Below are positions 17,862 through 26,685 of a DNA stretch of 64,000 nucleotides, piece by piece (position 1 is the stretch's first letter; every line of letters starts with the position of its first letter). The stretch comes from Variovorax paradoxus NBRC 15149. GTDB taxonomy: Bacteria; Pseudomonadota; Gammaproteobacteria; Burkholderiales; Burkholderiaceae_C. The notes below the pieces were generated by a model. The model ran no database searches. It had not been told where the DNA came from and was given only the letters and a program-made list of their open reading frames with translations. A program made the position numbers and the translations under genes. The stretch lies in NCBI RefSeq assembly GCF_001591365.1, contig NZ_BCUT01000005.1, positions 729,879-793,878 on the forward strand. Reading direction: 5' to 3'.

Positions 17862-18809
17862 ATGTCACAGGTGATGTTCGATCTCGATGTGCTGCGCAGT
17901 TTTTCCACCGGCATCGCGCTCGGCAGCTATGCGCGAGCGGCCGACCGGCTGGGCCGCTCCACATCGGCCGTGAGCGCGCAATTGAAGAAACTGGAGGCGC
18001 AGGCCGGCACCGCGCTGTTCCGCAAGGCCGGCCGCGGGCTGGAGCTCACTGACGCGGGCGAGACGCTGCTGGCCTATGCCCACCGCATGCTCGAACTCAA
18101 CGAGGAAGCGGGCGCCGCCATGCGCGGTGCGGACCTGCAGGGCTGGGTGCGGCTCGGCCTGCAGGAAGACTTCGGCGAAACGCTGCTGCCCGCGGTGCTC
18201 GGACGCTTTGCGCGCGCGCATCCCAAGGTGCGCATCGAGGCCTGCGTGGCGCGCAGCGCCGAACTGCGCGAACGGCTCGAGCTGCGGCAGCTCGACCTGG
18301 CGCTGGTGTGGGACACCGGCGAGCAGATGACGCCGCACGGCGAGCGCGTGGCGCGGCTGCCGCTGCAATGGATCGGCCCGAGGTCGCCCGATGCGCTCGA
18401 CGCCGCCTGGTGGAAGGAGCGCGAGCGCCGCGGCAGCAGCGTGCGCAAGTCGAAGGAGCCGCTGCCGCTGGTGCTGCTCGATGCGCCGTGCCCGCTGCGC
18501 GAGATCGTGGTTGCCGCGCTCGACCGCGCCGGCACGCCGTGGCGGCATGCGTTCACGAGCGCCAGCCTGGCCGCGCTGTGGGCCGCCACCTCGGCCGGGC
18601 TGGGCCTGTCGGTGCGCACGCCCTTCGGCCTGCCCGCGCATGTGCGTGCCATCGACCGCGCGGCCGCCGGCCTGCCGGCGCTGCCGCAGATGTCGCTCAT
18701 GCTCTATCGCGCGCAGGCCGCGGCCGAGGCGCCGGTGTCGCGCCTTGCCACGCTGCTGCTGGAGGCCGTGCGCGAGCATGTGCAGGCGGAGCCGGCGCAG
18801 CTTCATTGA
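17862..18809 (+). CDS. LysR-family transcriptional regulator
   Basis: 315 residues. The N-terminal helix-turn-helix includes GSYARAADRLGRSTSAVSAQLKKL (about 21-44), and a LysR substrate-binding domain follows. The sequence MFDLDVLRSF near the start is typical of the LrhA/HexA-like branch, and an internal ATG at residue 5 is an alternative start. The ribosome site GAAGGGG lies upstream. It is divergent from an MFS transporter gene, a common regulator/exporter pairing. The intergenic region holds AT-rich stretches (AAAATCAGAAAATAATGAGC) where it could bind. Confidence 0.9.
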   Translation: MSQVMFDLDVLRSFSTGIALGSYARAADRLGRSTSAVSAQLKKLEAQAGTALFRKAGRGLELTDAGETLLAYAHRMLELNEEAGAAMRGADLQGWVRLGLQEDFGETLLPAVLGRFARAHPKVRIEACVARSAELRERLELRQLDLALVWDTGEQMTPHGERVARLPLQWIGPRSPDALDAAWWKERERRGSSVRKSKEPLPLVLLDAPCPLREIVVAALDRAGTPWRHAFTSASLAALWAATSAGLGLSVRTPFGLPAHVRAIDRAAAGLPALPQMSLMLYRAQAAAEAPVSRLATLLLEAVREHVQAEPAQLH

Positions 18810-18896
18810 GCCGCACCGGGCACAATCCCGTAGCCCTTGCGCCGTGCCGATGCATGAGAATCCGCCGCCGGAGACAAGACAAAAAAGAGACACGGC

Positions 18897-19703
18897 ATGA
18901 CCACGCAGCAAAACTTCCTGCACCTCTGGGACGACAGGTTTCTCTACATCACGCCGGCGATCCAGTCGGGGCTCACGGCGCGCTCGTCGGCGACGCTGCT
19001 GGCGTCGGTCAGCGGCCATCCGTTCATGCTCGAGGCGCTCGATGGCACGCGCGTGCACTGCACCGCCGCGCTGGTGGCCCCGCATGTGTCGCGCCGGCTC
19101 GACGTCGATGGTTGCGGGCTGCTGTCGCTCAACCTCGATCCGGCATCGAGCGCCTACCGCATGCTCGCACGCTGCATGGGCGGCCACGGCATCGAGCCGA
19201 TCGATGCGCGCTGCTTCGGCAAGCTGCGCGACGACTTCGAACCCGCGCAGCGCGGGCTGCTCGGCGACGCCCGGCTGCAGTCGCTCAGCGCCAGGATGGT
19301 CGAGGCGATCACCGGATGCCCGGAGCTCGTGCCGCCGATCGACCGGCGCATCGAGCGCGTGCTGCAGGCCATCCGCGAACACGCCGGCCAGATCCCGCTG
19401 AAGAAGCTCTCGGCCGTGGCCTGCCTCTCGCCCGACCGGCTGACGCATCTCTTTGCCGAGCAGGTGGGCGTGTCGGTCAAGCGCTATGCGCTGTGGACCA
19501 AGGTGCGCCGCACGGTGCAGCAGTTCACCGGCCACCGGCCGCTCACCGACGTGGCGCTGGTCAGCGGCTTCACCGATGCGGCGCACATGAGCCGCACCTT
19601 CCAGCGCTACTTCGGGCTCCCGCCGTCGTTTCTCGCGAGCCGGGTGCATGTGACGGCCGACGCGCAGGCGTCGCACGCCTGGGGCCACGCGACCGTCCAC
19701 TGA
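18897..19703 (+). CDS. AraC-family transcriptional regulator
   Basis: 268 residues. An N-terminal sensing region of about 160 residues without a recognisable motif precedes a C-terminal AraC DNA-binding domain (about 165-260), with LKKLSAVACLSPDRLTHLFAEQVG and, in the second half, DVALVSGFTDAAHMSRTFQRYFG. It lies 95 bp upstream of the penicillin-acylase gene on the same strand and is the obvious candidate regulator of it. The LysR gene upstream is separated by 87 bp. Confidence 0.88.
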   Translation: MTTQQNFLHLWDDRFLYITPAIQSGLTARSSATLLASVSGHPFMLEALDGTRVHCTAALVAPHVSRRLDVDGCGLLSLNLDPASSAYRMLARCMGGHGIEPIDARCFGKLRDDFEPAQRGLLGDARLQSLSARMVEAITGCPELVPPIDRRIERVLQAIREHAGQIPLKKLSAVACLSPDRLTHLFAEQVGVSVKRYALWTKVRRTVQQFTGHRPLTDVALVSGFTDAAHMSRTFQRYFGLPPSFLASRVHVTADAQASHAWGHATVH

Positions 19704-19798
19704 GCGGCGCGCATGACAGCGGCTGCGTTCAAGCCGCGGCCTGTCTCCCTGCGTAGGCTGCAGGTGCTCCATCAAGAGAGCATCAACCGGAGACATCC

Positions 19799-22327
19799 AT
19801 GAGACAGACATCCTCGCGCGGCGCCATGCCGCTGTCCCTGCTCGCGTTGGCCACCACGGCCGTGCTCACTGCCTGCGGCGGCGGTGGAGGCAACGGGTTC
19901 TCGTTCCTCCCCGTCACCGGCCAGCCGCCCGGCAACCCGCCGGCCGACAGCACCTACAAGGCCGAGATCCGCCGCACCGCGATGGGCGTGCCGCACATCA
20001 AGGCCGACACCTGGTCCGGCGCGGGCTACGGCTACGGCTACGCGCAGGCCGAGGACAACCTCTGCACCATGGCCGACTCGTTCCTCACCTACCGCGGCGA
20101 GCGTTCGCAGTACCTTGGCGGCGACGCGCAGCTCGTGGCCGGCAGCACCATCGGGCGGCCGAAGAACATCGATTCCGACTTCTTCCACAAGCACGTGATC
20201 TCGGCCGACGTGCTCGAGAAGATGATCGCCGCGCAGCCCGACAACCTCCGGCAACTGGTCGAGGGCTTTGCCGCGGGCTACAACCGCTATCTGCGCGACC
20301 TGAAGGCCGGCGGCGCGGCGCACGAGGCCTGCCGGGGCGAAGCCTGGGTGAAGCCGATCGCGGCCGAGGACATCTACCGCCGCATGTACGCGGCCAATCT
20401 CGCGGGCGGCTACAGCAACTTCCTGCCGAACATCGCCAACGCGATCGCTCCGGCGCCGGCGGCGCCCACCAAGACCGCCGCACGCGGCAGGCTCGGCAAG
20501 GCGGGGCTGCAACTCGCGGCAGCCGGCATGCGCATGCCCGAGCTGCAGGTGGGCGGGCACGAAGGCGTCGGCAGCAACATGATCGGCTTCGGCACCGCGG
20601 CCACCGGCGACGCGAGCCCGCTGCTCTTCGGCAACCCGCACTGGTACTGGCGCGGGCCCGACCGCTTCTACCAGGCACAGCTCACGATCCCGGGCCAGCT
20701 CAACATCAGCGGCACCTCCTTCCTGGGCGTTCCGGTGATCCTGATCGGCTTCAACGACAACATCGCATGGAGCCACACGGTGTCGACCGCGCGCCGCTTC
20801 GGCTTCTTCGAACTCAAGCTGGCGGCGGGCGACCCGACCCGCTACATGCGCGACGGCAGCGCCGTGAAGATGCAGGCGCTGAACATCACGGTCAACGTGA
20901 GGCAGGCCGACGGCAGCGTGGCGCCGGTGACGCGCACGCTCTACAAGTCGGAGTACGGGCCGATGGTCAACCTGGCGCCGCTGAACGCCGCGCTGGCCTG
21001 GAGCCAGAGCACGGCCTTCGCAATCCGCGACATCAACGGCGAGAACTACCGCACCTTCCGCAACTGGCTGCGCTGGAACCAGGCGAAGTCGCTCGACGAG
21101 TTCATCGCCATCCAGCGCGAGGAGTCGGCCATTCCGTGGGTCAACACCGTGGCCGTGGGCCGCGGCGCGCCCAAGGCCTGGTATGCCGACATCGGCGCGA
21201 TCCCCAATGTGTCGCCCGCCCAGGTGGCGAGCTGCACGACGCCGCTGGGTGCGGCGATCGGCGCTTCGCTGCCGCGCGTGCCGGTCTTCGATGGCTCCAG
21301 GAGTGCCTGCGACTGGCAGACCGATGCCGATTCCGCCCAGAAGGGCGCGCTCGGCGCCTCCCGCATGCCGAGCCTGATGCGCGAGGACTACGTCGAGAAC
21401 TCGAACGACAGCTACTGGCTCGCGAACCCGAAGGCGCCGATGACCGGCTACCCGGACATCATGGGTCCGGCCGGCACGGAGGCCGTGAGCTTCCGCACGC
21501 GCCTGGGCAACCTGCTGGCGCAGGGGCGGATCGACGGCACCGACAACTACGCCGGCAAGGCGGCCACCGCCGACACCGTCAAGCAGATGGTGCTGAACAG
21601 CCGCGTGCTGACGGCCGAGCTGTTCAAGGACCAGGCGCTGGCCATGGTGTGCGCCACGCCGACCATCAACGTGGCGACCGATCCGCAAGGCGGCGCCGCC
21701 ATCGGGCGCGACGTGGACACCGGCCCCGCCTGCGCGGCGCTCCAGGCCTGGAACAACACCGGCGTGACCGGTGCGCGCGGCGCGCACATCTGGGACGAGT
21801 TCTGGAACCGCGCATCGTTGCAGTCCGCGGCCGCGCTCTACAACGTGCCCTTCAGCGCGAGCGACCCGATCCACACGCCGCGCGACCTGAAGCCCGGTGC
21901 GCAAGCCGCGCTGCAGCAGGCTTTCGGCGCGGCCATCGCACGCGTGGAAGCCAGCGGCTTCGCGCTCGGTGCGCAGCGCGGCGACTACCTGTTCGCCACG
22001 CGCGGCGGCCAGAAGATTCCGCTCTACGGCGGCTGCCACGGTCCGGGCTACTTCACCATCGCGTGCTCGGAGAACCGGCTCGACAAGGGCGGCTACACGA
22101 TGGACGGCAACCCGAACGGCAACAGCTACATGCAGGTCGTGCGCTTCCCCGAAGGCGGCGTGGAGGCGCATACCTTCCTCACGTTCTCTCTGTCGGACGA
22201 CCCTGCCTCGGCCCACAACGCCGACTACACGCGCGCCTACAGCGCGGGGCAGTGGCAGAGGGTGCCGTTCTCCGAAGCCGAGATCAAGGCCGACGCGGCC
22301 TACCGCAGCGCGGTGGTGAGCGAATAG
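19799..22327 (+). CDS. Penicillin-acylase-family lipoprotein (possible acyl-homoserine-lactone acylase)
   Basis: 842 residues. The signal peptide ends in LTAC, giving a lipoprotein, with a Gly-rich tether after it. The Ntn-hydrolase layout is clear: an alpha-chain start EIRRTAMGVPHIKADT, then the autoprocessing junction EGVG-SNMIGFG, where Ser259 would become the beta-chain nucleophile, and a later FNDNIAWSHTVS. The family includes penicillin G acylases and the PvdQ/QuiP/AiiD N-acyl-homoserine-lactone acylases, which cleave amide bonds. The length matches these. The substrate cannot be told from sequence by eye. It stands behind an AraC regulator and ends before a hairpin at 22371. Confidence 0.9.
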   Translation: MRQTSSRGAMPLSLLALATTAVLTACGGGGGNGFSFLPVTGQPPGNPPADSTYKAEIRRTAMGVPHIKADTWSGAGYGYGYAQAEDNLCTMADSFLTYRGERSQYLGGDAQLVAGSTIGRPKNIDSDFFHKHVISADVLEKMIAAQPDNLRQLVEGFAAGYNRYLRDLKAGGAAHEACRGEAWVKPIAAEDIYRRMYAANLAGGYSNFLPNIANAIAPAPAAPTKTAARGRLGKAGLQLAAAGMRMPELQVGGHEGVGSNMIGFGTAATGDASPLLFGNPHWYWRGPDRFYQAQLTIPGQLNISGTSFLGVPVILIGFNDNIAWSHTVSTARRFGFFELKLAAGDPTRYMRDGSAVKMQALNITVNVRQADGSVAPVTRTLYKSEYGPMVNLAPLNAALAWSQSTAFAIRDINGENYRTFRNWLRWNQAKSLDEFIAIQREESAIPWVNTVAVGRGAPKAWYADIGAIPNVSPAQVASCTTPLGAAIGASLPRVPVFDGSRSACDWQTDADSAQKGALGASRMPSLMREDYVENSNDSYWLANPKAPMTGYPDIMGPAGTEAVSFRTRLGNLLAQGRIDGTDNYAGKAATADTVKQMVLNSRVLTAELFKDQALAMVCATPTINVATDPQGGAAIGRDVDTGPACAALQAWNNTGVTGARGAHIWDEFWNRASLQSAAALYNVPFSASDPIHTPRDLKPGAQAALQQAFGAAIARVEASGFALGAQRGDYLFATRGGQKIPLYGGCHGPGYFTIACSENRLDKGGYTMDGNPNGNSYMQVVRFPEGGVEAHTFLTFSLSDDPASAHNADYTRAYSAGQWQRVPFSEAEIKADAAYRSAVVSE

Positions 22328-22370
22328 GCCCTGCGCGCGGCGCGCCGGCGGCACCGCACTAAAATCCCGA

Positions 22371-22412
22371 CCCCGCATCAGGCGCCCCGGCCTGTTGCGG
22401 GGTTTGTCATTT
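22371..22412 (+). terminator. Hairpin after the acylase gene (probable terminator)
   Basis: The stem CCCCGCA-T-CAGG / CCTG-T-TGCGGGG, with an 8-base GC loop, is followed by TTTGTCATTT. It lies 44 bp after the acylase stop and 34 bp before the BMP gene start, so it could end the acylase transcript or form part of the BMP leader. Confidence 0.6.
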
Positions 22413-22435
22413 CCGGGGCCATGTAGAGGACCACC

Positions 22436-23536
22436 ATGTACAAAAACCTCGCGGGCCGCGCCGTCCTGGCGTGGGCAGCCGCTTGTTTTTTAACTCCCGC
22501 CTTTTCGCAGCCGCAGGCTTCCAAGGAGCCGCTGAAGATCGGCTTCGTCTACGTCACGCCGGTCACCGATGCCGGCTGGGTGCGCCAGCATGAAGAGGGC
22601 CGCAAGGCCGTCGATGCGGCGCTCGGCGGCAAGGTCAGCACCACCTTCGTCGAGAACGTGCCCGAAGGCACCGACGCCGAGCGCGTGATCCGCGACCTCG
22701 CGCAGCAGGGCCACCGGCTGATCTTCACGCCCAGCTTCGGCTACATGGAGCCGACGCTCAAGGTGGCGCGCGATTTTCCCGGTGTGAAGTTCGAATCGAT
22801 CACGGGTTACAAGACCGCGCCCAACGTTGCCACCGCCAATGCCCGCTACTACGAAGGCCGCTATCTCGCGGGCATTGCGGCCGGCCGCATGACCAGGACG
22901 AACATCGCCGGCTACGTGGCGGGCTTTCCGATTCCGGAGGTGCTGCAGGGCATCAACGCCTTCACGCTCGGCATGCGCTCGGTGAACCCGCATGCCAAGG
23001 TCGTCGTGGTGTGGCTCAACGAATGGTTCGATCCGCCGAAGGAGCGCGACGCGGCCATGGCGCTGTTCAACCAGAACGCCGACGTCATCGCCTTCCACAC
23101 CGGCTCCACGGCGGTGATGGCCGCGGCGCAGGAACGCGGCAAGCTGGCCGTGGCCTATCACTCCGACATGCGCAAGATCGCGCCCGACGCGCAGATCGTC
23201 GCCGTCACGCACCAGTGGGGCGGCTACTACACCGAGCGTGCGCGCGCGGTGCTCGACGGCAGCTGGAAGAGCGGCAACGTGTGGGGCGGCGTGAAGGAAG
23301 GAATGATCCGCGTCGGCGACTTCGGCCGCAAGGTGCCCAAGGCGGTGCAGCAGGAAGTGCTGGCGCGGCAGCAGGACATTGCGGCGGGCAGGCTGCAGCC
23401 CTTCCGCGCGGTGGCGGCCGACGTGCGCGACAACGAGGGCCACGTCGTCATCGCCAGGGGTGCGCAGCTGAACGACGCGCAGATCCTGAAGATGAACTGG
23501 CTCGTGGAAGGCGTGCAGGGACGCGTGGGGCGTTGA
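22436..23536 (+). CDS. BMP-family periplasmic binding protein, stand-alone paralogue
   Basis: 366 residues, with a Sec signal peptide cleaved around residue 24 (PAFSQ) and no lipobox, unlike the paralogue at 4402. The mature domain starts KIGFVYVTPVTDAGW, and shared blocks such as TTFVENVPEGTDAERV, FGYMEPTLKVA and WLNEWFDPPKE show a close relationship to the first BMP protein. It should bind a purine or nucleoside in the periplasm. No permease or ATPase gene adjoins it; guanine deaminase follows 96 bp downstream, suggesting guanine or guanosine delivery, possibly through the importer at 559-4352. Ribosome site AGAGGA. Confidence 0.92.
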   Translation: MYKNLAGRAVLAWAAACFLTPAFSQPQASKEPLKIGFVYVTPVTDAGWVRQHEEGRKAVDAALGGKVSTTFVENVPEGTDAERVIRDLAQQGHRLIFTPSFGYMEPTLKVARDFPGVKFESITGYKTAPNVATANARYYEGRYLAGIAAGRMTRTNIAGYVAGFPIPEVLQGINAFTLGMRSVNPHAKVVVVWLNEWFDPPKERDAAMALFNQNADVIAFHTGSTAVMAAAQERGKLAVAYHSDMRKIAPDAQIVAVTHQWGGYYTERARAVLDGSWKSGNVWGGVKEGMIRVGDFGRKVPKAVQQEVLARQQDIAAGRLQPFRAVAADVRDNEGHVVIARGAQLNDAQILKMNWLVEGVQGRVGR

Positions 23537-23632
23537 CCCGGCCGGGCGCTCGCCGAGTGGCTTTGGCATATAGCACTCATACGCACATGGAAATTGCAGC
23601 GGCCCGGGCGTGGATTACCCTCGGCAGCCACG

Positions 23633-24919
23633 ATGAAAAAAGCCTACCGCGCCTCCCTCCTGCGATTCGACGATGCCGGCCTGCCCGTTTTCGATGAAGA
23701 CGGCCTGCTGGTCGTCGCGCCCGACAGCGCCGGCCGCCAGCGCGTGCTCGATGCCGGCAGCCATGCCGCCGTGTCGCCGCGCCACCCCGATGCCGAGCTG
23801 ACGCACCTGCCGGGCCGCATCCTCGCGCCGGGCTTCGTGGACATGCACATCCACTTTCCGCAGACCGACATCATCGGCTCGCCCTCGCCGGGCCTCTTGC
23901 CCTGGCTCGAGAACTACACCTTCCCGGCGGAAGCCAGGTTTGCCGACACTGCGCATTCGAACGAGGTGGCCGACGTGTTCTTCGGCGAGCTGCTGCGCAA
24001 CGGCGTCACGACCGCGCTGGCCTTTGCGACTTCGCACGTGGCCTCGGTCGATGCCTTCTTCGAGGGCGCCCAGCGCCGCGGCCTGCGCATGATCAGCGGC
24101 AAGGTGCTGCAGGACCGGCATTCGCCCGACGGCGTGCGCGATGAAACCGAGCAGAGCCTCATCGACACCGAGGCGCTGATCCGCAAGTGGCACAACACCG
24201 GCCGGCTGGGCTACGCCATCACCCCGCGCTTCGCGCCCGCGAGCACCGACGCCCAGATGCGCGGCGCGGGCGAGCTGGCCGCGAAGTACCCCGACACCTG
24301 GATCCAGTCGCACGTGGCCGAGAACCGCGACGAGGTGGCGTGGGTGCGCGAGCTCTATCCCCAGGCGCGCTCCTACCTCGACGTGTACGCCGGCTTCGGG
24401 CTGATGCGCGAGCGCGCCGTGTACGCGCATTGCATCTACCTGGACGACACCGACCGTGCGCTGCTGCGCGACACCAAGACGGCCGCGGCCGTGAGCCCGA
24501 CCAGCAACCTGTTCCTGGGCAGCGGCTTCTTCGACTTTGGTGCGGCCGACCGCGTGGGCTACCCCTACGGCCTCGCCAGCGACGTGGGCGGCGGCACCAG
24601 CTTCAGCCCCTTCCACACGATGCTGGCCGCCTACTACGTGGGCCGCGAGGGCCAGACCAAGGCCGGCCTGAGCATCGCGCCTTCCGAGCTCTGGTGGCGC
24701 CACACCGGCGGCGCGGCGCGCGCGCTCGGGCTGGATGGCGTGGTCGGCAACCTGCAGCCTGGCTGCGAGGCCGACTTCCTCGTGCTCAACCCCCAGGCCA
24801 CGCCGCTGCTGGCCCGCAAGGCCGCGCGCGCGAACAGCCTCGAGGAGCTGCTGTTCGCGATGATCGTGCTGGGCGACGACCGGCTGGTCGAGCGCACGGT
24901 GATCTCGCAGGCGGGTTAG
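23633..24919 (+). CDS. guaD: Guanine deaminase
   Basis: 428 residues from ATG 23633 (MKKAYRAS). It converts guanine to xanthine and ammonia in the cytoplasm. The amidohydrolase metal motif HIHFPQ (His72, His74) and the guanine-deaminase-specific stretch GLLPWLENYTFPAEARF follow, then FCR-like metal and catalytic positions including SHVAENRDEV, YAHCIYL and the C-terminal SDVGGGTSFSPF. Length fits the family. It lies just after a BMP binding-protein gene, consistent with purine uptake feeding salvage or catabolism. Xanthine dehydrogenase genes are not in the window. Confidence 0.95.
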   Translation: MKKAYRASLLRFDDAGLPVFDEDGLLVVAPDSAGRQRVLDAGSHAAVSPRHPDAELTHLPGRILAPGFVDMHIHFPQTDIIGSPSPGLLPWLENYTFPAEARFADTAHSNEVADVFFGELLRNGVTTALAFATSHVASVDAFFEGAQRRGLRMISGKVLQDRHSPDGVRDETEQSLIDTEALIRKWHNTGRLGYAITPRFAPASTDAQMRGAGELAAKYPDTWIQSHVAENRDEVAWVRELYPQARSYLDVYAGFGLMRERAVYAHCIYLDDTDRALLRDTKTAAAVSPTSNLFLGSGFFDFGAADRVGYPYGLASDVGGGTSFSPFHTMLAAYYVGREGQTKAGLSIAPSELWWRHTGGAARALGLDGVVGNLQPGCEADFLVLNPQATPLLARKAARANSLEELLFAMIVLGDDRLVERTVISQAG

Positions 24920-24997
24920 CCGCAGCCGGGAGGGGCGGGGCATGGCGCATGCCACAATTCGCGCCATTCCTCCCCGCAGCAGCATCAGCGACCGCAT

Positions 24998-25564
<567 letters not shown>

Positions 25565-25663
25565 TCCGCGCATTCTGACCGCCGGTTACGCAGCCGGCGG
25601 CCGGGCCAAGTACCATCCAGAGGCGATCCGGCAAAACCCTGCAAGGCCGGCAAGGAGACTGCG

Positions 25664-26554
25664 ATGAGATGGGAAGGCAACGAACAATCCGAGAACGTGG
25701 AAGACCGCCGCGGTGAAGACGGCGGCGGCGGTGGCGGCGGCTTCATCGGCGGGCGCAGCATCGGCATCGGCACCATTGCCGTGGCGCTGATCGCAGGCTG
25801 GATCTTCGGCATCAATCCGCTGACCGTGCTGAGCCTGCTGAGCGGCGGCGGCGGTGGCGAACAGGTGCAGGTGCAGCAACAGCAAGGCCCTGCGCCCAAG
25901 CCGCCCTCGAACGACCGCGAAGCGGCCTTCGTCTCGACCGTGCTGCGCAACACCGAGGTGGTGTGGAGCGGCATCTTCCGGCAGAACGGCGGCAGCTACC
26001 AGCCGCCGCGGCTCGTGCTGTTCCGTGGCGCCACGCCCACGGCATGCGGCACCGGCCAGGCGGCCATGGGGCCGTTCTACTGCCCCGGCGACAAGAAGGT
26101 CTACATCGACCTCGCCTTCTACGACACGCTCAAGAACCAGCTCGGCGCGCCCGGCGAATTCGCGCAGGCCTACGTCATTGCGCACGAGGTCGGCCACCAC
26201 GTGCAGGACGAGCTCGGCGTGACCGCCAAGGTCGACGGCATGCGCGGGCGCCTGAGCCAGTCGCAGAACAACGCGCTGAGCGTTCGCGTCGAGCTGCAGG
26301 CCGACTGCTTTGCCGGCATCTGGGCGCACCATTCGCAGGAGTCGAAGAAGTGGCTCGACCCGGGCGACATCGAAGCCGCGATGAATGCCGCGCAGAAGAT
26401 CGGCGACGACGCGCTGCAGCGTTCCGCGGGCCGCGCCGTGGTGCCCGACAGCTTCACCCACGGATCGAGCGCGCAGCGCCAGCGCTGGTTCGGCGCGGGC
26501 TATCAAAGCGGCGATGTCAAGTCCTGCGACACCTTCAATGCACGCAATCTTTGA
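25664..26554 (+). CDS. ypfJ: YpfJ-type neutral zinc metallopeptidase
   Basis: 296 residues. A charged N terminus (MRWEGNEQSENVEDRRGEDG) and glycine run precede one transmembrane segment at about 31-58. The remainder should be periplasmic and contains HEVGHH (His174-Glu175...His178), the zinc-binding and catalytic motif, followed by QADCFAGIWAHHS with the third metal ligand region. The family is widely conserved but its physiological substrate is not established. Ribosome site AAGGAG. It follows dcd by 99 bp, with a small GC hairpin between (25579-25600). Confidence 0.92.
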   Translation: MRWEGNEQSENVEDRRGEDGGGGGGGFIGGRSIGIGTIAVALIAGWIFGINPLTVLSLLSGGGGGEQVQVQQQQGPAPKPPSNDREAAFVSTVLRNTEVVWSGIFRQNGGSYQPPRLVLFRGATPTACGTGQAAMGPFYCPGDKKVYIDLAFYDTLKNQLGAPGEFAQAYVIAHEVGHHVQDELGVTAKVDGMRGRLSQSQNNALSVRVELQADCFAGIWAHHSQESKKWLDPGDIEAAMNAAQKIGDDALQRSAGRAVVPDSFTHGSSAQRQRWFGAGYQSGDVKSCDTFNARNL

Positions 26555-26592
26555 GCATTGATGCCGGAAAGGCCGCACAGGCACTGAGTTTG

Positions 26593-26673
26593 TTGCTATG
26601 AAATAAGTAGCAATACAGCCGGCGCGGAGTTTGTCGCGCGGCTGTCACTGCCATTTTTTGCGGCAGTGCGACA
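26593..26673. repeat. Two small inverted repeats upstream of rhlE
   Basis: TTGCTA (26593-26598) and TAGCAA (26608-26613) flank an AT-rich loop. Then CACTGCC (26646-26652) and GGCAGTG (26662-26668) flank ATTTTTTGC, extended by TGT/ACA outside. The second hairpin ends 13 bp before the rhlE start and would form in its mRNA leader; its T-rich loop and position could also serve as the ypfJ terminator. The first resembles the AT-centred palindrome at 487-519. Confidence 0.45.
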
Positions 26674-26685
26674 ATAGAAGGCTTA

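Noticed and set aside
19772..22378. An 868-codon open frame antisense to the penicillin-acylase gene.
   Set aside because: No signal, domain or ribosome site, and His/Arg/Val-rich composition. The sense frame has lipobox and Ntn-hydrolase motifs.
22371..22440. A possible purine riboswitch before the second BMP gene.
   Set aside because: Only one simple GC hairpin with a short T-rich tail is visible. The three-way junction and conserved loop residues of purine riboswitches are not there.
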